Assembly: GCA_018713285.1 (NCBI GenBank)
Contig: DVFK01000080.1
Span: 1-58,835, forward strand
Direction: 5' to 3'
Length of the DNA: 58,835 nt
Source: Candidatus Faecousia excrementigallinarum
GTDB taxonomy: Bacteria; Bacillota; Clostridia; Oscillospirales; Oscillospiraceae
Shown here: positions 37,161-47,954 of the stretch, one piece after another
Layout of the letters: each line of letters starts with the position of its first letter
Numbering within the stretch: position 1 is the first letter of the stretch
The notes under the pieces: generated by a model
Seen by the model: the letters and a program-made list of their open reading frames with translations, nothing else
What the model was told of the DNA's origin: nothing
Database searches by the model: none
Position numbers and translations under genes: made by a program

Positions 37161-38018
37161 AAGGCCCAGCTGTATTTCTGGATTTATCTGTTCCTGCTGC
37201 CTTGCGTGTTTATCTTCCTGGCCTTTTATCTCATGCCCATTGTGACGGTGGTGGTCACTTCCTTCTGCCAGTGGGATGGCTTCAATGCCCCCAAGTTTGA
37301 CGGACTGGCCAACTACACCAAGATGTTCCAGAACAAAATTTTCTACCAATCCCTTTGGAATCTGCTGGGCTGGGCTTTTATTGCGGCGACTCTTCATGTA
37401 GGCTTTGGCATCCTCATGGCCTTCATCTTCCGGGAGAAGCCCAAGGGCTGGCGGTTCACCCAGGTGGTCTTTATGATCCCCAACGTGATTTCCGTGGCTG
37501 CCTGGTCCATGATCTATAAATATTTCTTCCGCAACGACATCGGTATGCTCAACAGCATCATCCGTATTTTTGATCCGGACTTTGCCTGCGACTGGTTCTT
37601 CCAGAAGCCGGAGGCCTTCTGGGCCATTACCCTTACCTGGCTGTTTTACGCCGTGATTGTGACTTTGCTGGTGCAGGGCGACCTGATGGCCATTCCCGAG
37701 CAGCTCCATGAGGCGGCCACTCTGGACGGCGCTTCCAAGTGGCAGCAGATTATGCGCATTGACCTGCCTTTGTGCCGCAACGCCATCGGTACCGGCGTCA
37801 TCTGCTCCATCACCGCAAGAATTGCCATGTATGAGGCCATTTACCTCACCACCAACGGCGCCGGCAAGACCATGAACCTGCCGGTGATGCTGGTCCGGGC
37901 CATTCAGGACGGCAAATACGGCGTGGCCAACGCCTATGGCGTTGTCATGCTGGTGCTGGGCCTGCTGACCCTGCTCATTGTCAACAAGCTGTTCCGCATG
38001 GACGACCCGGTGTATTAA
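37077..38018 (+). CDS. Sugar ABC transporter permease (MalF type)
   Basis: 313 aa from ATG 37077 (RBS GAGGTG); EAATLDGASKWQQIMRIDLPLCRNA (EAA motif). Confidence 0.92.
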   Translation: MKRLKAPALRTNGETKKKRLKAPALRTNKAQLYFWIYLFLLPCVFIFLAFYLMPIVTVVVTSFCQWDGFNAPKFDGLANYTKMFQNKIFYQSLWNLLGWAFIAATLHVGFGILMAFIFREKPKGWRFTQVVFMIPNVISVAAWSMIYKYFFRNDIGMLNSIIRIFDPDFACDWFFQKPEAFWAITLTWLFYAVIVTLLVQGDLMAIPEQLHEAATLDGASKWQQIMRIDLPLCRNAIGTGVICSITARIAMYEAIYLTTNGAGKTMNLPVMLVRAIQDGKYGVANAYGVVMLVLGLLTLLIVNKLFRMDDPVY

Positions 38019-38034
38019 GAAGGAGGGAATACTC

Positions 38035-38868
38035 GTGAAGCTGGTGAAAAAAATAAGCGTGAAAACCATCATGTATTTTCTTCTGATTTTTACTGTGGTG
38101 GTCTCCGTTTTCCCCATTTTGTGGGTGATTATGTCCTCGTTCAAGACCAATGGCGAGATTATGAGCGGCCCTTTCGTGCTGCCCTCCCAGATTAACTTCG
38201 ACGCCTACCGGTATCTGTTTGAAAACTATGATTTTCTCACCTATACCCTCAACTCCATCTATGTGAGCTTCGTGCCCACCATCCTGGCTCTGGTCATTTA
38301 CACCGCCGCCGCCTATGTCATTGCCAAGTACAAGTTCCCGGGCAAGATTCTCTTCTATGCCCTCTTTACCATGACCCTGCTGGTGCCTGCCCACTCCCGG
38401 ACCCAGCCTATTTTCAGCCTGATTATCGATCTGGATTTGTATAACACCCGGGAAGGACTGGCCCTTGTGTATCTGTCCACCGGCATGGCCATGTCCATGT
38501 TCATCCTGAAAGCCACCTTCCAGGCCATCCCCGACGAGCTGAGCGAGGCGGCTACCATTGACGGCGCCAGCTTCGTCCAGGTGTTTACCAGAATCAATAT
38601 GCCCCTGGCTAAGAACGGCCTGGTGAGCGCCGGCGTGCTGATGCTCCTGGCCAACTGGAATGAGTTCTACTACGCAAACCTGCTGGTGACCTCTTCCCAG
38701 AACCGGACCTTGCCTGTGGTTACCATTTTGTTCAACTCCATGTTCTCCTACAACTACACCAACACCTTCGCTGCCCTGACGGTGGTGGTGCTGCCCGGAA
38801 TCCTGTTCTATGCCCTGGCTCAGAAGCAGGTTCAAAACAGCATTGCCGCCTCCGGTATTAAAGGATAA
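38035..38868 (+). CDS. Sugar ABC transporter permease (MalG type), GTG start
   Basis: 277 aa from GTG 38035 (RBS AGGAGG); EAATIDGASFVQVFTRINMPLAKNG (EAA motif). Confidence 0.92.
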   Translation: MKLVKKISVKTIMYFLLIFTVVVSVFPILWVIMSSFKTNGEIMSGPFVLPSQINFDAYRYLFENYDFLTYTLNSIYVSFVPTILALVIYTAAAYVIAKYKFPGKILFYALFTMTLLVPAHSRTQPIFSLIIDLDLYNTREGLALVYLSTGMAMSMFILKATFQAIPDELSEAATIDGASFVQVFTRINMPLAKNGLVSAGVLMLLANWNEFYYANLLVTSSQNRTLPVVTILFNSMFSYNYTNTFAALTVVVLPGILFYALAQKQVQNSIAASGIKG

Positions 38869-38880
38869 GGAGGAAACCCT

Positions 38881-41532
38881 ATGCGCACCATTGCCCTGGA
38901 CGGCCTCTGGCAGGGTACCCTGCCGGGTTCCCAGCCCCAGCCCATGCAGGTTCCCGGCTGCTTCGACAGCTATACGGAGCAAAAAGACATTGCCCAGCCT
39001 GTGATTTTTGAGCGGCAGTTTGACCTTGCCCTGGAAAAGGATATGCACTGTGCTCTGTCTTTCGAGGCGGTGAGCTACTATTGCGAAATTTATGTAAACG
39101 ACCAAAAGGCCGGAACCCACGAGGGAATGTGGGACAGCTTCCTGCTGGATGTGACAAAGCTTCTCCGGGACGGTGAAAACCGGCTGCGGCTGGCAGTCAC
39201 CAAGCCCGGCTACCAGGATTCAGACCCCTTCCCCCTGCGGCAGGTGCTCAGCGGCTTCATCCCCGACGTGCTCCACACCTTCGGCGGCATCTGGGGCAGC
39301 GTGAAGCTGCTGGAAAGCAAAAACGTATTCTGCGAATACCACTTTGCCAACGGCGACGCCGACGGCACCTTCCGATTTGAGGCAGGACTTCTGGAAAAGC
39401 CTTCCCGGGAGGTGGAACTGACGGTGACCCTTCTGGAGGGGGACGGACGGCAGGTCAAGACCTTCCAAAAGACCTTCGGCCCGGAGAAGACCATCCTCCG
39501 GTTGGAGGGGCAGGTGGAAAATCCCCGGCTCTGGTGCCCGGAAAGCCCGGCAGTGTATACGGTGCTGGGAGAGCTGACCTGCGACGATGAGAAAATTCCC
39601 CTGCACACCACCATGGGCTTTCGCACCGTGGAAGGAAAGGGAAGCCGCCTGCTTCTCAACGGCAAGCCCCTGTACCTCCGGGGAGCCCTTCACTGGGGCT
39701 ACTATGACGACAAGCTGATTCCCGTCCCCACCGGGGAGGAGATTGACCGGGAGATTTCCGGCATCCGGGAATACGGCATGAACGCCATCAAGCACTGCCT
39801 GTATATCCCCCGGCAGAATTACCTGAACAAGGCCGACCGGGAAGGTGTCATTTCCTGGGTGGAGCTGCCTTTGTGGCTGCCTGACCCCACTCCCGAGCTT
39901 CCCCAGCGGATTCGCCGGGAGTATCCCCGGATTCTCCGGCAGCTGGCAGGACACCCCTCCATTTTGCTCACCACCTTAGGCTGCGAGCTGAACGACGGGG
40001 TGGGAAGCGATATACTTTCCCAGATGTATACCCTGGTGAAGGAGACCACCCACACCCTGGTAAAGGACAATTCCGGCTCCGGGGAGTGCTACGAGGGATT
40101 GCAGGAGGAGTATGCCGACTACTACGACTACCACTTCTATGCGGACCTGAACCACTTTGAGCAGCTGGTGGAGACCTTTACCCCCACCTGGCGGAACACC
40201 ATGCCCTGGTTCTTCGGAGAGTTCTGCGACAGCGATGTGCTGCGGAACCTGGGCGACGTGCGGAAGGCCTACGGGGTGAAGGAGCTGGCCTGGGAGACCA
40301 ACGACCCCCACAAAAACCCCATCAGCGTCCTGAAACCCGATTTCTACGCCCACAACCACGACCGGAATGTGCTTCTCAGCGGCATTGATGAGGATTTTGA
40401 CCGGAAGATTCAGCGCTCCGTGAATCACTCCATGGTCCACCGGAAGGTGACCCTGGAGGCTACCCGCAGCGAGGAGATTATCAGCGGCTACAACATCACC
40501 ACCCTCCGGGACGTGCCCCTGTGCCCCAACGGCCTGTTTGACGACATGGGCAAGCCCAAGTTTGACACCGCCCGGTTCCGCCAGAGCAATGACGATGTGG
40601 TGCTGTGCCCCGCCTGGGATTTGACCCGTATCTGGATGACCTCCGACCGGGTCCAGTACCGGGAGCGGTACAACTTCTACGGCGGCAGCACCTACCGGCT
40701 GCGGGTGCTTATGTCCAACTACGGCGGCAAGACCTGGGAGCGTCCGGTGCTGTGCTACACCCTGGAGCAGGACGGCCACACGGTGCTGCAAAACATGGTG
40801 GAAGGTGCTCCGGCGGTGGAGCACGGACAGGTGCGGCAGCTGGGCATCATCCAGTTCACCCTGCCCCAGGTGGCGGCTCCTGTGACCTACGTATTGAAGG
40901 TAAGAGCCTGCGACCAGGGAAAGATGGTCTCCAACGAATGGCCCATTTTCGTGTACCCTCCCAGAGTCCGTCCCAATATGACGGTAGGCATTCTGGATCT
41001 TGCCGGATGCCTGGACACGGCGGAAGAAGTTTACAACACCAAAAAGCTCACCTTGGGGCAGAAGGTGGAAGGCTGCGACGCCGTGATGACCACCTGCCTG
41101 ACCCCGGAGATTCTGGACTACGCCCGCTCCGGCGGACGGGTTTTGTACCTTCCCAGAGGGGAGGAGGATTATCTTCTTAAGTGCCCCTTCTGGCGGGAGG
41201 GTATGCTGTGGCGGAATTACCCCTCCTTCCTGGAAAAGCTGGACGACCGGTGCTGGATGGACGACTTGCGCTTTTACAGCGTGACGGCGGACAGCGCCCT
41301 GGAGCTTCGGGAGCTGCCCACGGAGCTGCGGCGGGACTACACCCCCATTCTCCGGCGGTATGACTGCCGTCAGTGGCTGACCCATGACTATCTGGGCGTT
41401 TCCCGGGTAGGGGAGGGGAGAATCTACACGACCACCCTCCGGGTGGAGGGCGGACAGGGCAAGCAGCCCAAACTGCTTATGAACAACCGGATGGGACTTT
41501 ATCTTCTGGACGAAATGCTTACAGAAAAGTAA
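38881..41532 (+). CDS. Glycoside hydrolase family 2-like protein
   Basis: 883 aa; GH2 sugar-binding-like N-domain (LDGLWQGTLPG..), RGALHWGYYDDKLIP, TTLGCELND (acid/base region), MPWFFGEFCDSD (nucleophile region). Confidence 0.75.
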   Translation: MRTIALDGLWQGTLPGSQPQPMQVPGCFDSYTEQKDIAQPVIFERQFDLALEKDMHCALSFEAVSYYCEIYVNDQKAGTHEGMWDSFLLDVTKLLRDGENRLRLAVTKPGYQDSDPFPLRQVLSGFIPDVLHTFGGIWGSVKLLESKNVFCEYHFANGDADGTFRFEAGLLEKPSREVELTVTLLEGDGRQVKTFQKTFGPEKTILRLEGQVENPRLWCPESPAVYTVLGELTCDDEKIPLHTTMGFRTVEGKGSRLLLNGKPLYLRGALHWGYYDDKLIPVPTGEEIDREISGIREYGMNAIKHCLYIPRQNYLNKADREGVISWVELPLWLPDPTPELPQRIRREYPRILRQLAGHPSILLTTLGCELNDGVGSDILSQMYTLVKETTHTLVKDNSGSGECYEGLQEEYADYYDYHFYADLNHFEQLVETFTPTWRNTMPWFFGEFCDSDVLRNLGDVRKAYGVKELAWETNDPHKNPISVLKPDFYAHNHDRNVLLSGIDEDFDRKIQRSVNHSMVHRKVTLEATRSEEIISGYNITTLRDVPLCPNGLFDDMGKPKFDTARFRQSNDDVVLCPAWDLTRIWMTSDRVQYRERYNFYGGSTYRLRVLMSNYGGKTWERPVLCYTLEQDGHTVLQNMVEGAPAVEHGQVRQLGIIQFTLPQVAAPVTYVLKVRACDQGKMVSNEWPIFVYPPRVRPNMTVGILDLAGCLDTAEEVYNTKKLTLGQKVEGCDAVMTTCLTPEILDYARSGGRVLYLPRGEEDYLLKCPFWREGMLWRNYPSFLEKLDDRCWMDDLRFYSVTADSALELRELPTELRRDYTPILRRYDCRQWLTHDYLGVSRVGEGRIYTTTLRVEGGQGKQPKLLMNNRMGLYLLDEMLTEK

Positions 41533-41537
41533 GGGGA

Positions 41538-43565
41538 ATGGCTATGGACTTTTCCATCACAAAAGAGAAATTTATCATCAACGGACAGGAGCAGCCCCTC
41601 CTGTCCGGGGAGATTCACTACTTCCGGATGCCGGTTTCCGCCTGGGAACCGGCTCTGGACAAGCTGGTGGAGGCGGGGTGCAATGCGGTTGCCTACTATG
41701 TGCCCTGGTTTGTCCACCAGCCCCAGGAGGATGTGTTTGACTTCCGGGGCACCTTGCGGGAGAGTAATGACCTGCACAAGTGGATTGCCCTGACTCAGAA
41801 AAAGGGCCTCATCGGGATTCTTCGTCCCGGCCCCTATGTCTATGCGGAAACCCGGGATCTGGGACTGCCCCGGTGGTTTACCGCCAAGTACCCCCAGTCC
41901 CACCCCACCCGCTTTTCCCAGGGGGAATACCAGAACTACGGCTTTGAACGGTATGCCTCCCACAATAACCCGGACTTCCTGGCCTGCACCCGGCGGTGGT
42001 ACCAGGCGGTAATGGCGGAAATCCGGCCCTACCTGGCGCCCCAGGGAAATGTGTGGATGATTCAGCTTTGCAATGAGATTCCCGGGGACGACAACATGGA
42101 CGAAAATCCTCTGAACCTGGGAATTGGCGATAAAAATGGGCTTTTCCCCACCTATCTGGCCAAAACCTACCAGGATGCCCAGGGGCTGTCCCGGGCTTAT
42201 GGCAAAGCCTTTGAGGCATTGGAGCAGGTGCACCCCCACGAGCTTCGGGAGGCAGACCCCAAGCGCTGGGAGCGGGATAAGCTTGCCTACTACTATACCC
42301 ACTATTACCCCATTTACTTCCAGCGCCTCCGGGCGTACCTGGGAGAGCTTCCCAAGGAAGTGACATTGTTTCACAATGCCTACAACCCCAAGGCCATATC
42401 TTTGCATGTGCAGAACCAGCAGGAAAACCCCTGGCTGAATGTGGGTGTGGACAACTACTATTCCCTGTTTGGGAATCTATCCCTCCGGGAAGGGGTTTAC
42501 TTCTGCGAGTACGGCGCTCAGTACGCCAAGGCAGTGCTTCCCGGCAATCCCCCCTGGGTCATTGAGCAGGAGTGCGGCTACTGGCACGACTATCCCCAGG
42601 CCTACGGCCCGGAGCTGTATATTTACAACCTGTGGACCTTCGCCGGGGGCTGGAAGGGCATCAATATGTACCTGTTTGCCGGAGGCGTGAACGACCCGGA
42701 CATGGGCTTCTTCGGAACCGCCCACAACTGGCAGGCCCCGGTGGACAAGACCGGAGCCCCCACGGAGACCTATGCCTCCATCCAAAAGAGCCTGGCAGAT
42801 ATCCAGAAGGATTACCCGGTGCTGTCCGCCGAAAACCGGTATGACATCGCCCTGGGCATTCCCACCGACCCGGGTCTTATCTGGACGCCCCTGGCAAATG
42901 CCGCCAAGGAGGCTTACTTTGCCCTGCGGATGGCTGGCTTTACCCCCCGGGTGGTGGACTGCAATACCCTGCCCTTAGAGGCCCTGAAGGCCCTCCCCGG
43001 ACTGTTTCTGGTGAGCGGGGAATGTATGCCCCGCAAGACCCAGGAGAAAATCGCCGCCGCCATCGCCGCCGGACTGCCGGTGGTGCTGAATGGCCGGATT
43101 CCCACCCGGGACGAACACCGGAATCCCTGCACAGTTCTTGCCCAGGCCCTTCATCTGGAGGCAGAGGAATGTGCCTTCGGCCCGGCAGAGCAGGAGCAGA
43201 TTCTGTGGGACGACACCGTTTACTTCCTGGGCCAGACTGTCCAGCCCTTCCGGGGAGAGGGGACGGTGCTGGGGGTGGAGACCAGGGAGAACGCCCCGGC
43301 AATCCTTCTGGGGAAGAACTGGGCCGTTGCCCCCTTCGCCCTGGAAAACCTCTTTGTGACCCTGGCAGAGCTTACCGGAAAGCTTATGAAGAAGCTGGGA
43401 GTGACCCCCTTGTGCCGCACCGGGCGGTATCTTCTCCCCATCCCCAAGGCATCGGGACACACGGTGGTGCTCAACCCCCACCCCTGCCAAGTGACAGAAA
43501 CCATCGGGCTTCCCGGAGGCCAGGTTACCTGCACCCTGGAGCTCTATTCCTATCAAATCCTGTAA
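41538..43565 (+). CDS. Glycoside hydrolase family 35 beta-galactosidase-like
   Basis: 675 aa; FIINGQEQPLLSGEIHYFRMPVSAW, RPGPYVYAETRDLGLPRW, MIQLCNEIPGDD. Confidence 0.88.
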   Translation: MAMDFSITKEKFIINGQEQPLLSGEIHYFRMPVSAWEPALDKLVEAGCNAVAYYVPWFVHQPQEDVFDFRGTLRESNDLHKWIALTQKKGLIGILRPGPYVYAETRDLGLPRWFTAKYPQSHPTRFSQGEYQNYGFERYASHNNPDFLACTRRWYQAVMAEIRPYLAPQGNVWMIQLCNEIPGDDNMDENPLNLGIGDKNGLFPTYLAKTYQDAQGLSRAYGKAFEALEQVHPHELREADPKRWERDKLAYYYTHYYPIYFQRLRAYLGELPKEVTLFHNAYNPKAISLHVQNQQENPWLNVGVDNYYSLFGNLSLREGVYFCEYGAQYAKAVLPGNPPWVIEQECGYWHDYPQAYGPELYIYNLWTFAGGWKGINMYLFAGGVNDPDMGFFGTAHNWQAPVDKTGAPTETYASIQKSLADIQKDYPVLSAENRYDIALGIPTDPGLIWTPLANAAKEAYFALRMAGFTPRVVDCNTLPLEALKALPGLFLVSGECMPRKTQEKIAAAIAAGLPVVLNGRIPTRDEHRNPCTVLAQALHLEAEECAFGPAEQEQILWDDTVYFLGQTVQPFRGEGTVLGVETRENAPAILLGKNWAVAPFALENLFVTLAELTGKLMKKLGVTPLCRTGRYLLPIPKASGHTVVLNPHPCQVTETIGLPGGQVTCTLELYSYQIL

Positions 43566-43580
43566 GGGAGTGGCAAAACC

Positions 43581-45731
43581 ATGATCAGCTGCTACAAAAA
43601 CCCCAATAAGCTCTGGTGTCTGGAAGAAGAAGGATACCGGCCTGAGAAAACCAAGCATTACGAGGGACTGCTCACCCAGGGAAGCCAGGGCCTGCACCTG
43701 CGGGCTTCCTACGAGGAAGGTCTGGCGGCAGCCCCCCAGGACGAAAGCTATATGCGCCTGCCTGCCAATGTGACGGTGGAAAAGCCCCGTCACCCCCGTT
43801 CCAAGGCGGGCTGCTACATCCCCGGTGTCACCGGAATCCACCCCCTGCTCAACGAAGTGGTGGTAAATCTTCCCAATCCCCTGACCATCAGGCTGTGGGC
43901 AGAGGGAGAGCCGGTGGATATGGACAGCCCCCAGATGGGGGACTATGCCCGGCACCTGGATATGCGGGATGGGGTGCTGTATCGCAGCTTCAGCTGGAAA
44001 ACCGACAAAGGACTGGTGTCCTGGGGGATTTCCCGGTACGTATCCCGGGCGGTGCCCGGCCTAATTGTCCAGCGTTTGGAAGTCTCCGCTGATTACGAGG
44101 CAAACATCCGGCTGGAGGCGGCGGTGGATACCAAGGTCACCACCAACGGCTACAACCACTTTACCGACCGGGAAGAATTCCGGGTGGCGGGCTGCTTTGG
44201 CGCAGCGGTGGACACGGACAACGGCGACCATGTGGAAATGGTGTCTGTCCTCTCTCCCAACGCCGGAGAGCCGGAAACCTGGGAGGGGGTGCTGACCCCC
44301 GGTAAGACCATGGAAGTCTGGCGGCTGACCCTGGCGGCTTCCAGCCGGGATGAAAAGGCTCCATGCCGGGAGGAAATGTGCCAGAAGCTGAACAGCCTCA
44401 TTGTCAATCCCTCCGCCCTCTATGCTCCCCACGCCGCTGCCTGGGATGCCCTCTGGGAAAAGGGCAGGGTGGAGATTCAGGGGGACGAGGAAGCCCAGCG
44501 GGCGGTGAATATGGCCCTTTATCACCTTCTTCGCTCCGCCAACCCCCGGGACAGCCGGGTGGCGGTGTGCGCCAAGGGCTATGCAGGAGAGGCCTATTTC
44601 GGCCACTTCTTCTGGGATACGGAGATGTATCTGCTGCCCTACTTCCTCTACACCAACCCGGAGACCGCCAGAGCCCTGGTGGGCTTCCGGCTGAACACCC
44701 TGGAAGGTGCCAGGAAGAATGCCGCCCATTACGGCTATCCCGGCGCCCGGTATCCCTGGGAATCCTCCCTTACGGGAGAGGAGCAGTGCCCCAACTGGCA
44801 GTACTGCGACCATGAGGTCCACGTGACGGCGGATGTGGCCTTCGGCATCTGGCACACCTACACCGCTACCCGGGATTTGGAATTTCTGAAAAAAGCCATG
44901 CCGGTGCTGGCGGAAACCGCCCGGTACTGGCTGGCAAGATGCCATTTTGACGCAGACGGCTCCGTCCATATCAACGGCGTCATGGGCCCGGACGAGTATA
45001 TCTGCTTCTGCGACGACAACGCCTACACCAACACCCTGGTAAAGAAGGCCCTGGGCTACACTTTGGAAAGCTGCCGCCTTACCGGAAGCGAGTTACTCAG
45101 CCAGCAGGAGCAGGAGAAAATCCGTGCCTGCATGGAAGGGCTGACAGTTTTCCGGGACAGCCGGGGGATTTTGCAGCAGTGCCGGGACTTTGACCGGTAC
45201 GAGGAGCCGGACTTTGAAACCCTGTGGCCGGACAGATCCCGCCCCTTCGGCGGCACCGTGTCCCAGGAGCGGAACTACCGCACCAAGGCTTTGAAACAGG
45301 CGGATGTGCTGATGCTTCCCTACCTGTTCCCGGATAGCATGGGGCAGGAGGAGCTGGAAAAGACTTACGCCTACTACTATCCCTACACCACCCACGACAG
45401 CTCCCTGTCTTACATCATCCACGCCATCCTGAAAGCCCGGATGGGCCATGGGGACGAGGCATTGACCCTGTTCCGCAAGTCCCTGGGGATCGATTTGGAC
45501 GGCGGCGCGGCAGAGGGCATTCACATTGCCAACTGCGGCGGCATCTGGCAGGGGGTGGTGCTGGGCTTTTGCGGCATGGGGTGCAGCTACCAGCAGGAGA
45601 AGCTCACCTTTGCCCCCCATCTGCCCGCCCACTGGCGGAAGGTATCCTTCCCGGTGGTGTGGCAGGGACAGGAGCATTTTGTGGAAATCACCCACGAGGG
45701 TGTGGTCATTGACGGGGAGAAGCAGAAATGA
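43581..45731 (+). CDS. Glycoside hydrolase family 65 (disaccharide phosphorylase-like)
   Basis: 716 aa; FFWDTEMYLLPYFLYTNPETARALVGFRLNTLEGARKNAAHYGYPGARYPWES, GVMGPDEY, THDSSLS, AAEGIHIANCGGIWQGVVLGF. Confidence 0.9.
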   Translation: MISCYKNPNKLWCLEEEGYRPEKTKHYEGLLTQGSQGLHLRASYEEGLAAAPQDESYMRLPANVTVEKPRHPRSKAGCYIPGVTGIHPLLNEVVVNLPNPLTIRLWAEGEPVDMDSPQMGDYARHLDMRDGVLYRSFSWKTDKGLVSWGISRYVSRAVPGLIVQRLEVSADYEANIRLEAAVDTKVTTNGYNHFTDREEFRVAGCFGAAVDTDNGDHVEMVSVLSPNAGEPETWEGVLTPGKTMEVWRLTLAASSRDEKAPCREEMCQKLNSLIVNPSALYAPHAAAWDALWEKGRVEIQGDEEAQRAVNMALYHLLRSANPRDSRVAVCAKGYAGEAYFGHFFWDTEMYLLPYFLYTNPETARALVGFRLNTLEGARKNAAHYGYPGARYPWESSLTGEEQCPNWQYCDHEVHVTADVAFGIWHTYTATRDLEFLKKAMPVLAETARYWLARCHFDADGSVHINGVMGPDEYICFCDDNAYTNTLVKKALGYTLESCRLTGSELLSQQEQEKIRACMEGLTVFRDSRGILQQCRDFDRYEEPDFETLWPDRSRPFGGTVSQERNYRTKALKQADVLMLPYLFPDSMGQEELEKTYAYYYPYTTHDSSLSYIIHAILKARMGHGDEALTLFRKSLGIDLDGGAAEGIHIANCGGIWQGVVLGFCGMGCSYQQEKLTFAPHLPAHWRKVSFPVVWQGQEHFVEITHEGVVIDGEKQK

Positions 45732-46834
45732 ACAAAGGACACAGCCTGGAAGATTTGTATTTGCTGGACAACAGCCGCCGGCGGCGGCTTTCCAGCTATG
45801 ACCGCACCGGGGGCAACCGCGACTGGATGGACCTGCCCGCCGGGAAGACCAAAACCATCGGGGAAATTCATGGTTGCGGCATTATCCGCCACATCTGGAT
45901 GACCCACTGGACCGGAGACGAAAACTGGCAGGAGGAGCCTTACGCCCTGCGGAAGCTGATTCTCCGGATGTACTGGGACGGAGAGGAAACTCCCAGCGTG
46001 GAGGTGCCTCTGGGGGACTTCTTTGCCATTGGCTTCGGCATGGCCACCCCGGTCAATTCTGCGGCCCTGTGTGCCAACCCGGAGGACGGCAGGGGTATGA
46101 ACTGCTTTTTCCCCATGCCCTTCCGGAAGGGTGCCAGATTCACCATCGAAAGCCAGTGTGAAAATCACACCAATTTTTACTACTACATCGACTATGAGGA
46201 AGTGGCGGAGCTTCCCCAGGAGGCCGGGTACTTCCACGCCTGCTGGCACCGGGAGGACAACACCCGGGGCTGGGCACCCAAGGAAATCGGACTTCTGGAC
46301 CGGGAGAAAGCCAATGTGCCGGAGGAACCGGCCTGGGTACCCAAGGCCTGGCTCACCAAGAACACCACCGGGGAGGATAATTATGTCATCCTGGATGCGG
46401 TGGGAAAGGGAAAGTATGTGGGCTGCTGCCTCCATGTGGATGTGTTTGAGCCCCAGTGCAACGAGTGGTACGGAGAAGGGGACGACATGATTTTCATTGA
46501 CGGAGAGCTGGCGCTGAACGGTACCGGCACGGAGGACTACTTCAACACCGCCTTCTGCCCCACCCAGGTATACTGCACCCCATACAGCGGCCTGACCCGG
46601 TACAGCGGGGACAAAACCCGCCCGGGGTACAAATTCGCCGGGAAGAACAGTATGTACCGGCTCCACATCTGCGACCCCATCCAATTTGAAAAATCCATCC
46701 GGGTGACCATCGAGCACGGCCATGCCAACAAGCTGTCCAACGATTACAGCAGCACGGCCTACTGGTATCAGACCGAACCCCACGCACCCTTTGCCCCCCT
46801 GCCCCCGGTGGAGGGACGCTTGCCCAGAGAATAA
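45728..46834 (+). CDS. DUF2961 / glycoside hydrolase family 172-like protein
   Basis: 368 aa; GKTKTIGEIHGCGIIRHIWMT, WDGEETPSVEVPLGDFFAIGFG, LNGTGTEDYFNTAF. Confidence 0.85.
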   Translation: MNKGHSLEDLYLLDNSRRRRLSSYDRTGGNRDWMDLPAGKTKTIGEIHGCGIIRHIWMTHWTGDENWQEEPYALRKLILRMYWDGEETPSVEVPLGDFFAIGFGMATPVNSAALCANPEDGRGMNCFFPMPFRKGARFTIESQCENHTNFYYYIDYEEVAELPQEAGYFHACWHREDNTRGWAPKEIGLLDREKANVPEEPAWVPKAWLTKNTTGEDNYVILDAVGKGKYVGCCLHVDVFEPQCNEWYGEGDDMIFIDGELALNGTGTEDYFNTAFCPTQVYCTPYSGLTRYSGDKTRPGYKFAGKNSMYRLHICDPIQFEKSIRVTIEHGHANKLSNDYSSTAYWYQTEPHAPFAPLPPVEGRLPRE

Positions 46835-46847
46835 AGGAGGAATTTCC

Positions 46848-47942
46848 ATGACTTCAAAGGAACGGATGCTGCTGGCAATAAACAAGCAGACCCCTGACCG
46901 TCTGCCTGTGACCATTCACCAGTGGCAGGACTATCACCTGAATAGCTTCATGGGAGGCATGACCGCCCTGGAGGCTTTTACCGCCTGCGGACTGGATGCA
47001 GCCCTCAACTACTACGAAGCAGATACCCCGGAGTCCTCCCAGTGGCGGGTGGAGGCCAAGACCACCAAGCTCCCGGACTATATCCGCACGGACTACACCA
47101 TCCACACCCCGGAAGGTGATCTCACCACCGCCGAGGGCAGCAACCCCATGACCACCTGGGTGGTAGAGCACCTGATCAAGGAGAAGGAGGACATTTACCT
47201 CTATCAGAAGTACGCCCCAGTGCCTGTGCTGCGAAAAGACGGTGCCAAAGCCATGTATGACCAGCTGGGGGACAAGGGAATCCTCCGGACCTTCCTCTGC
47301 GGGAAACAGGGCGGCTGCTGGCAGGATGCCTGTGAGCTGTACGGTGCGGAGAATCTGATTCTGGAAACCTATGACGACCCGGACTGGGTTCACGAGTTTC
47401 TCTCCATTTTGCTGGAGAAGAAGCTCCAATACATTGAGCAGAGCCTTACCGGTGCTCCCTTTGATTTGATTGAAACCGGCGGCGGTGCTGCCAGCAACAC
47501 CCTGATTTCCCCGGCGATTCACGAGGAATTTTGCCTGCCCTATGATATCAAGACCCACGATGCCATCCACAGCCTGGGCTTCCCGGCGGTGTATCACACC
47601 TGCGGCGGTATGTCCAAGATTACCCATCTGATTTCCCAAAACCACTGCGACGTGTCCGAAACCCTGTCCCCCACCGGGGTGGGCGGCGATATTGCCAACG
47701 ACGACATTGCCCGGCAGGTGTTCTCCGATTTGCGGCCCCATGTGGCTCTTATCGGCGGCATGGATCAGTTCAATGTGCTGCAAAGCGGCACGAAGGAGGA
47801 AATCCGCCGGGAGGTGGAGCGGCTGTTCCGGATTTTCGGCAGCCAGGGGGGCTACATCCTCTCCGCCTGCGACCACTTCTTCACGGTCCCCAAGGAAAAT
47901 CTCGTTTATTTTGCAGAAGCGGCCAAGACCTGCCGCTATTAA
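46848..47942 (+). CDS. Uroporphyrinogen decarboxylase (URO-D)-like protein with H-x-C...C motif
   Basis: 364 aa from ATG 46848 (AAAGGAGG RBS); MTSKERMLLAINKQTPDRLPV, VYHTCGGMSKI, GYILSACDHF. Confidence 0.82.
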   Translation: MTSKERMLLAINKQTPDRLPVTIHQWQDYHLNSFMGGMTALEAFTACGLDAALNYYEADTPESSQWRVEAKTTKLPDYIRTDYTIHTPEGDLTTAEGSNPMTTWVVEHLIKEKEDIYLYQKYAPVPVLRKDGAKAMYDQLGDKGILRTFLCGKQGGCWQDACELYGAENLILETYDDPDWVHEFLSILLEKKLQYIEQSLTGAPFDLIETGGGAASNTLISPAIHEEFCLPYDIKTHDAIHSLGFPAVYHTCGGMSKITHLISQNHCDVSETLSPTGVGGDIANDDIARQVFSDLRPHVALIGGMDQFNVLQSGTKEEIRREVERLFRIFGSQGGYILSACDHFFTVPKENLVYFAEAAKTCRY

Positions 47943-47954
47943 AGAAGGTGCACT

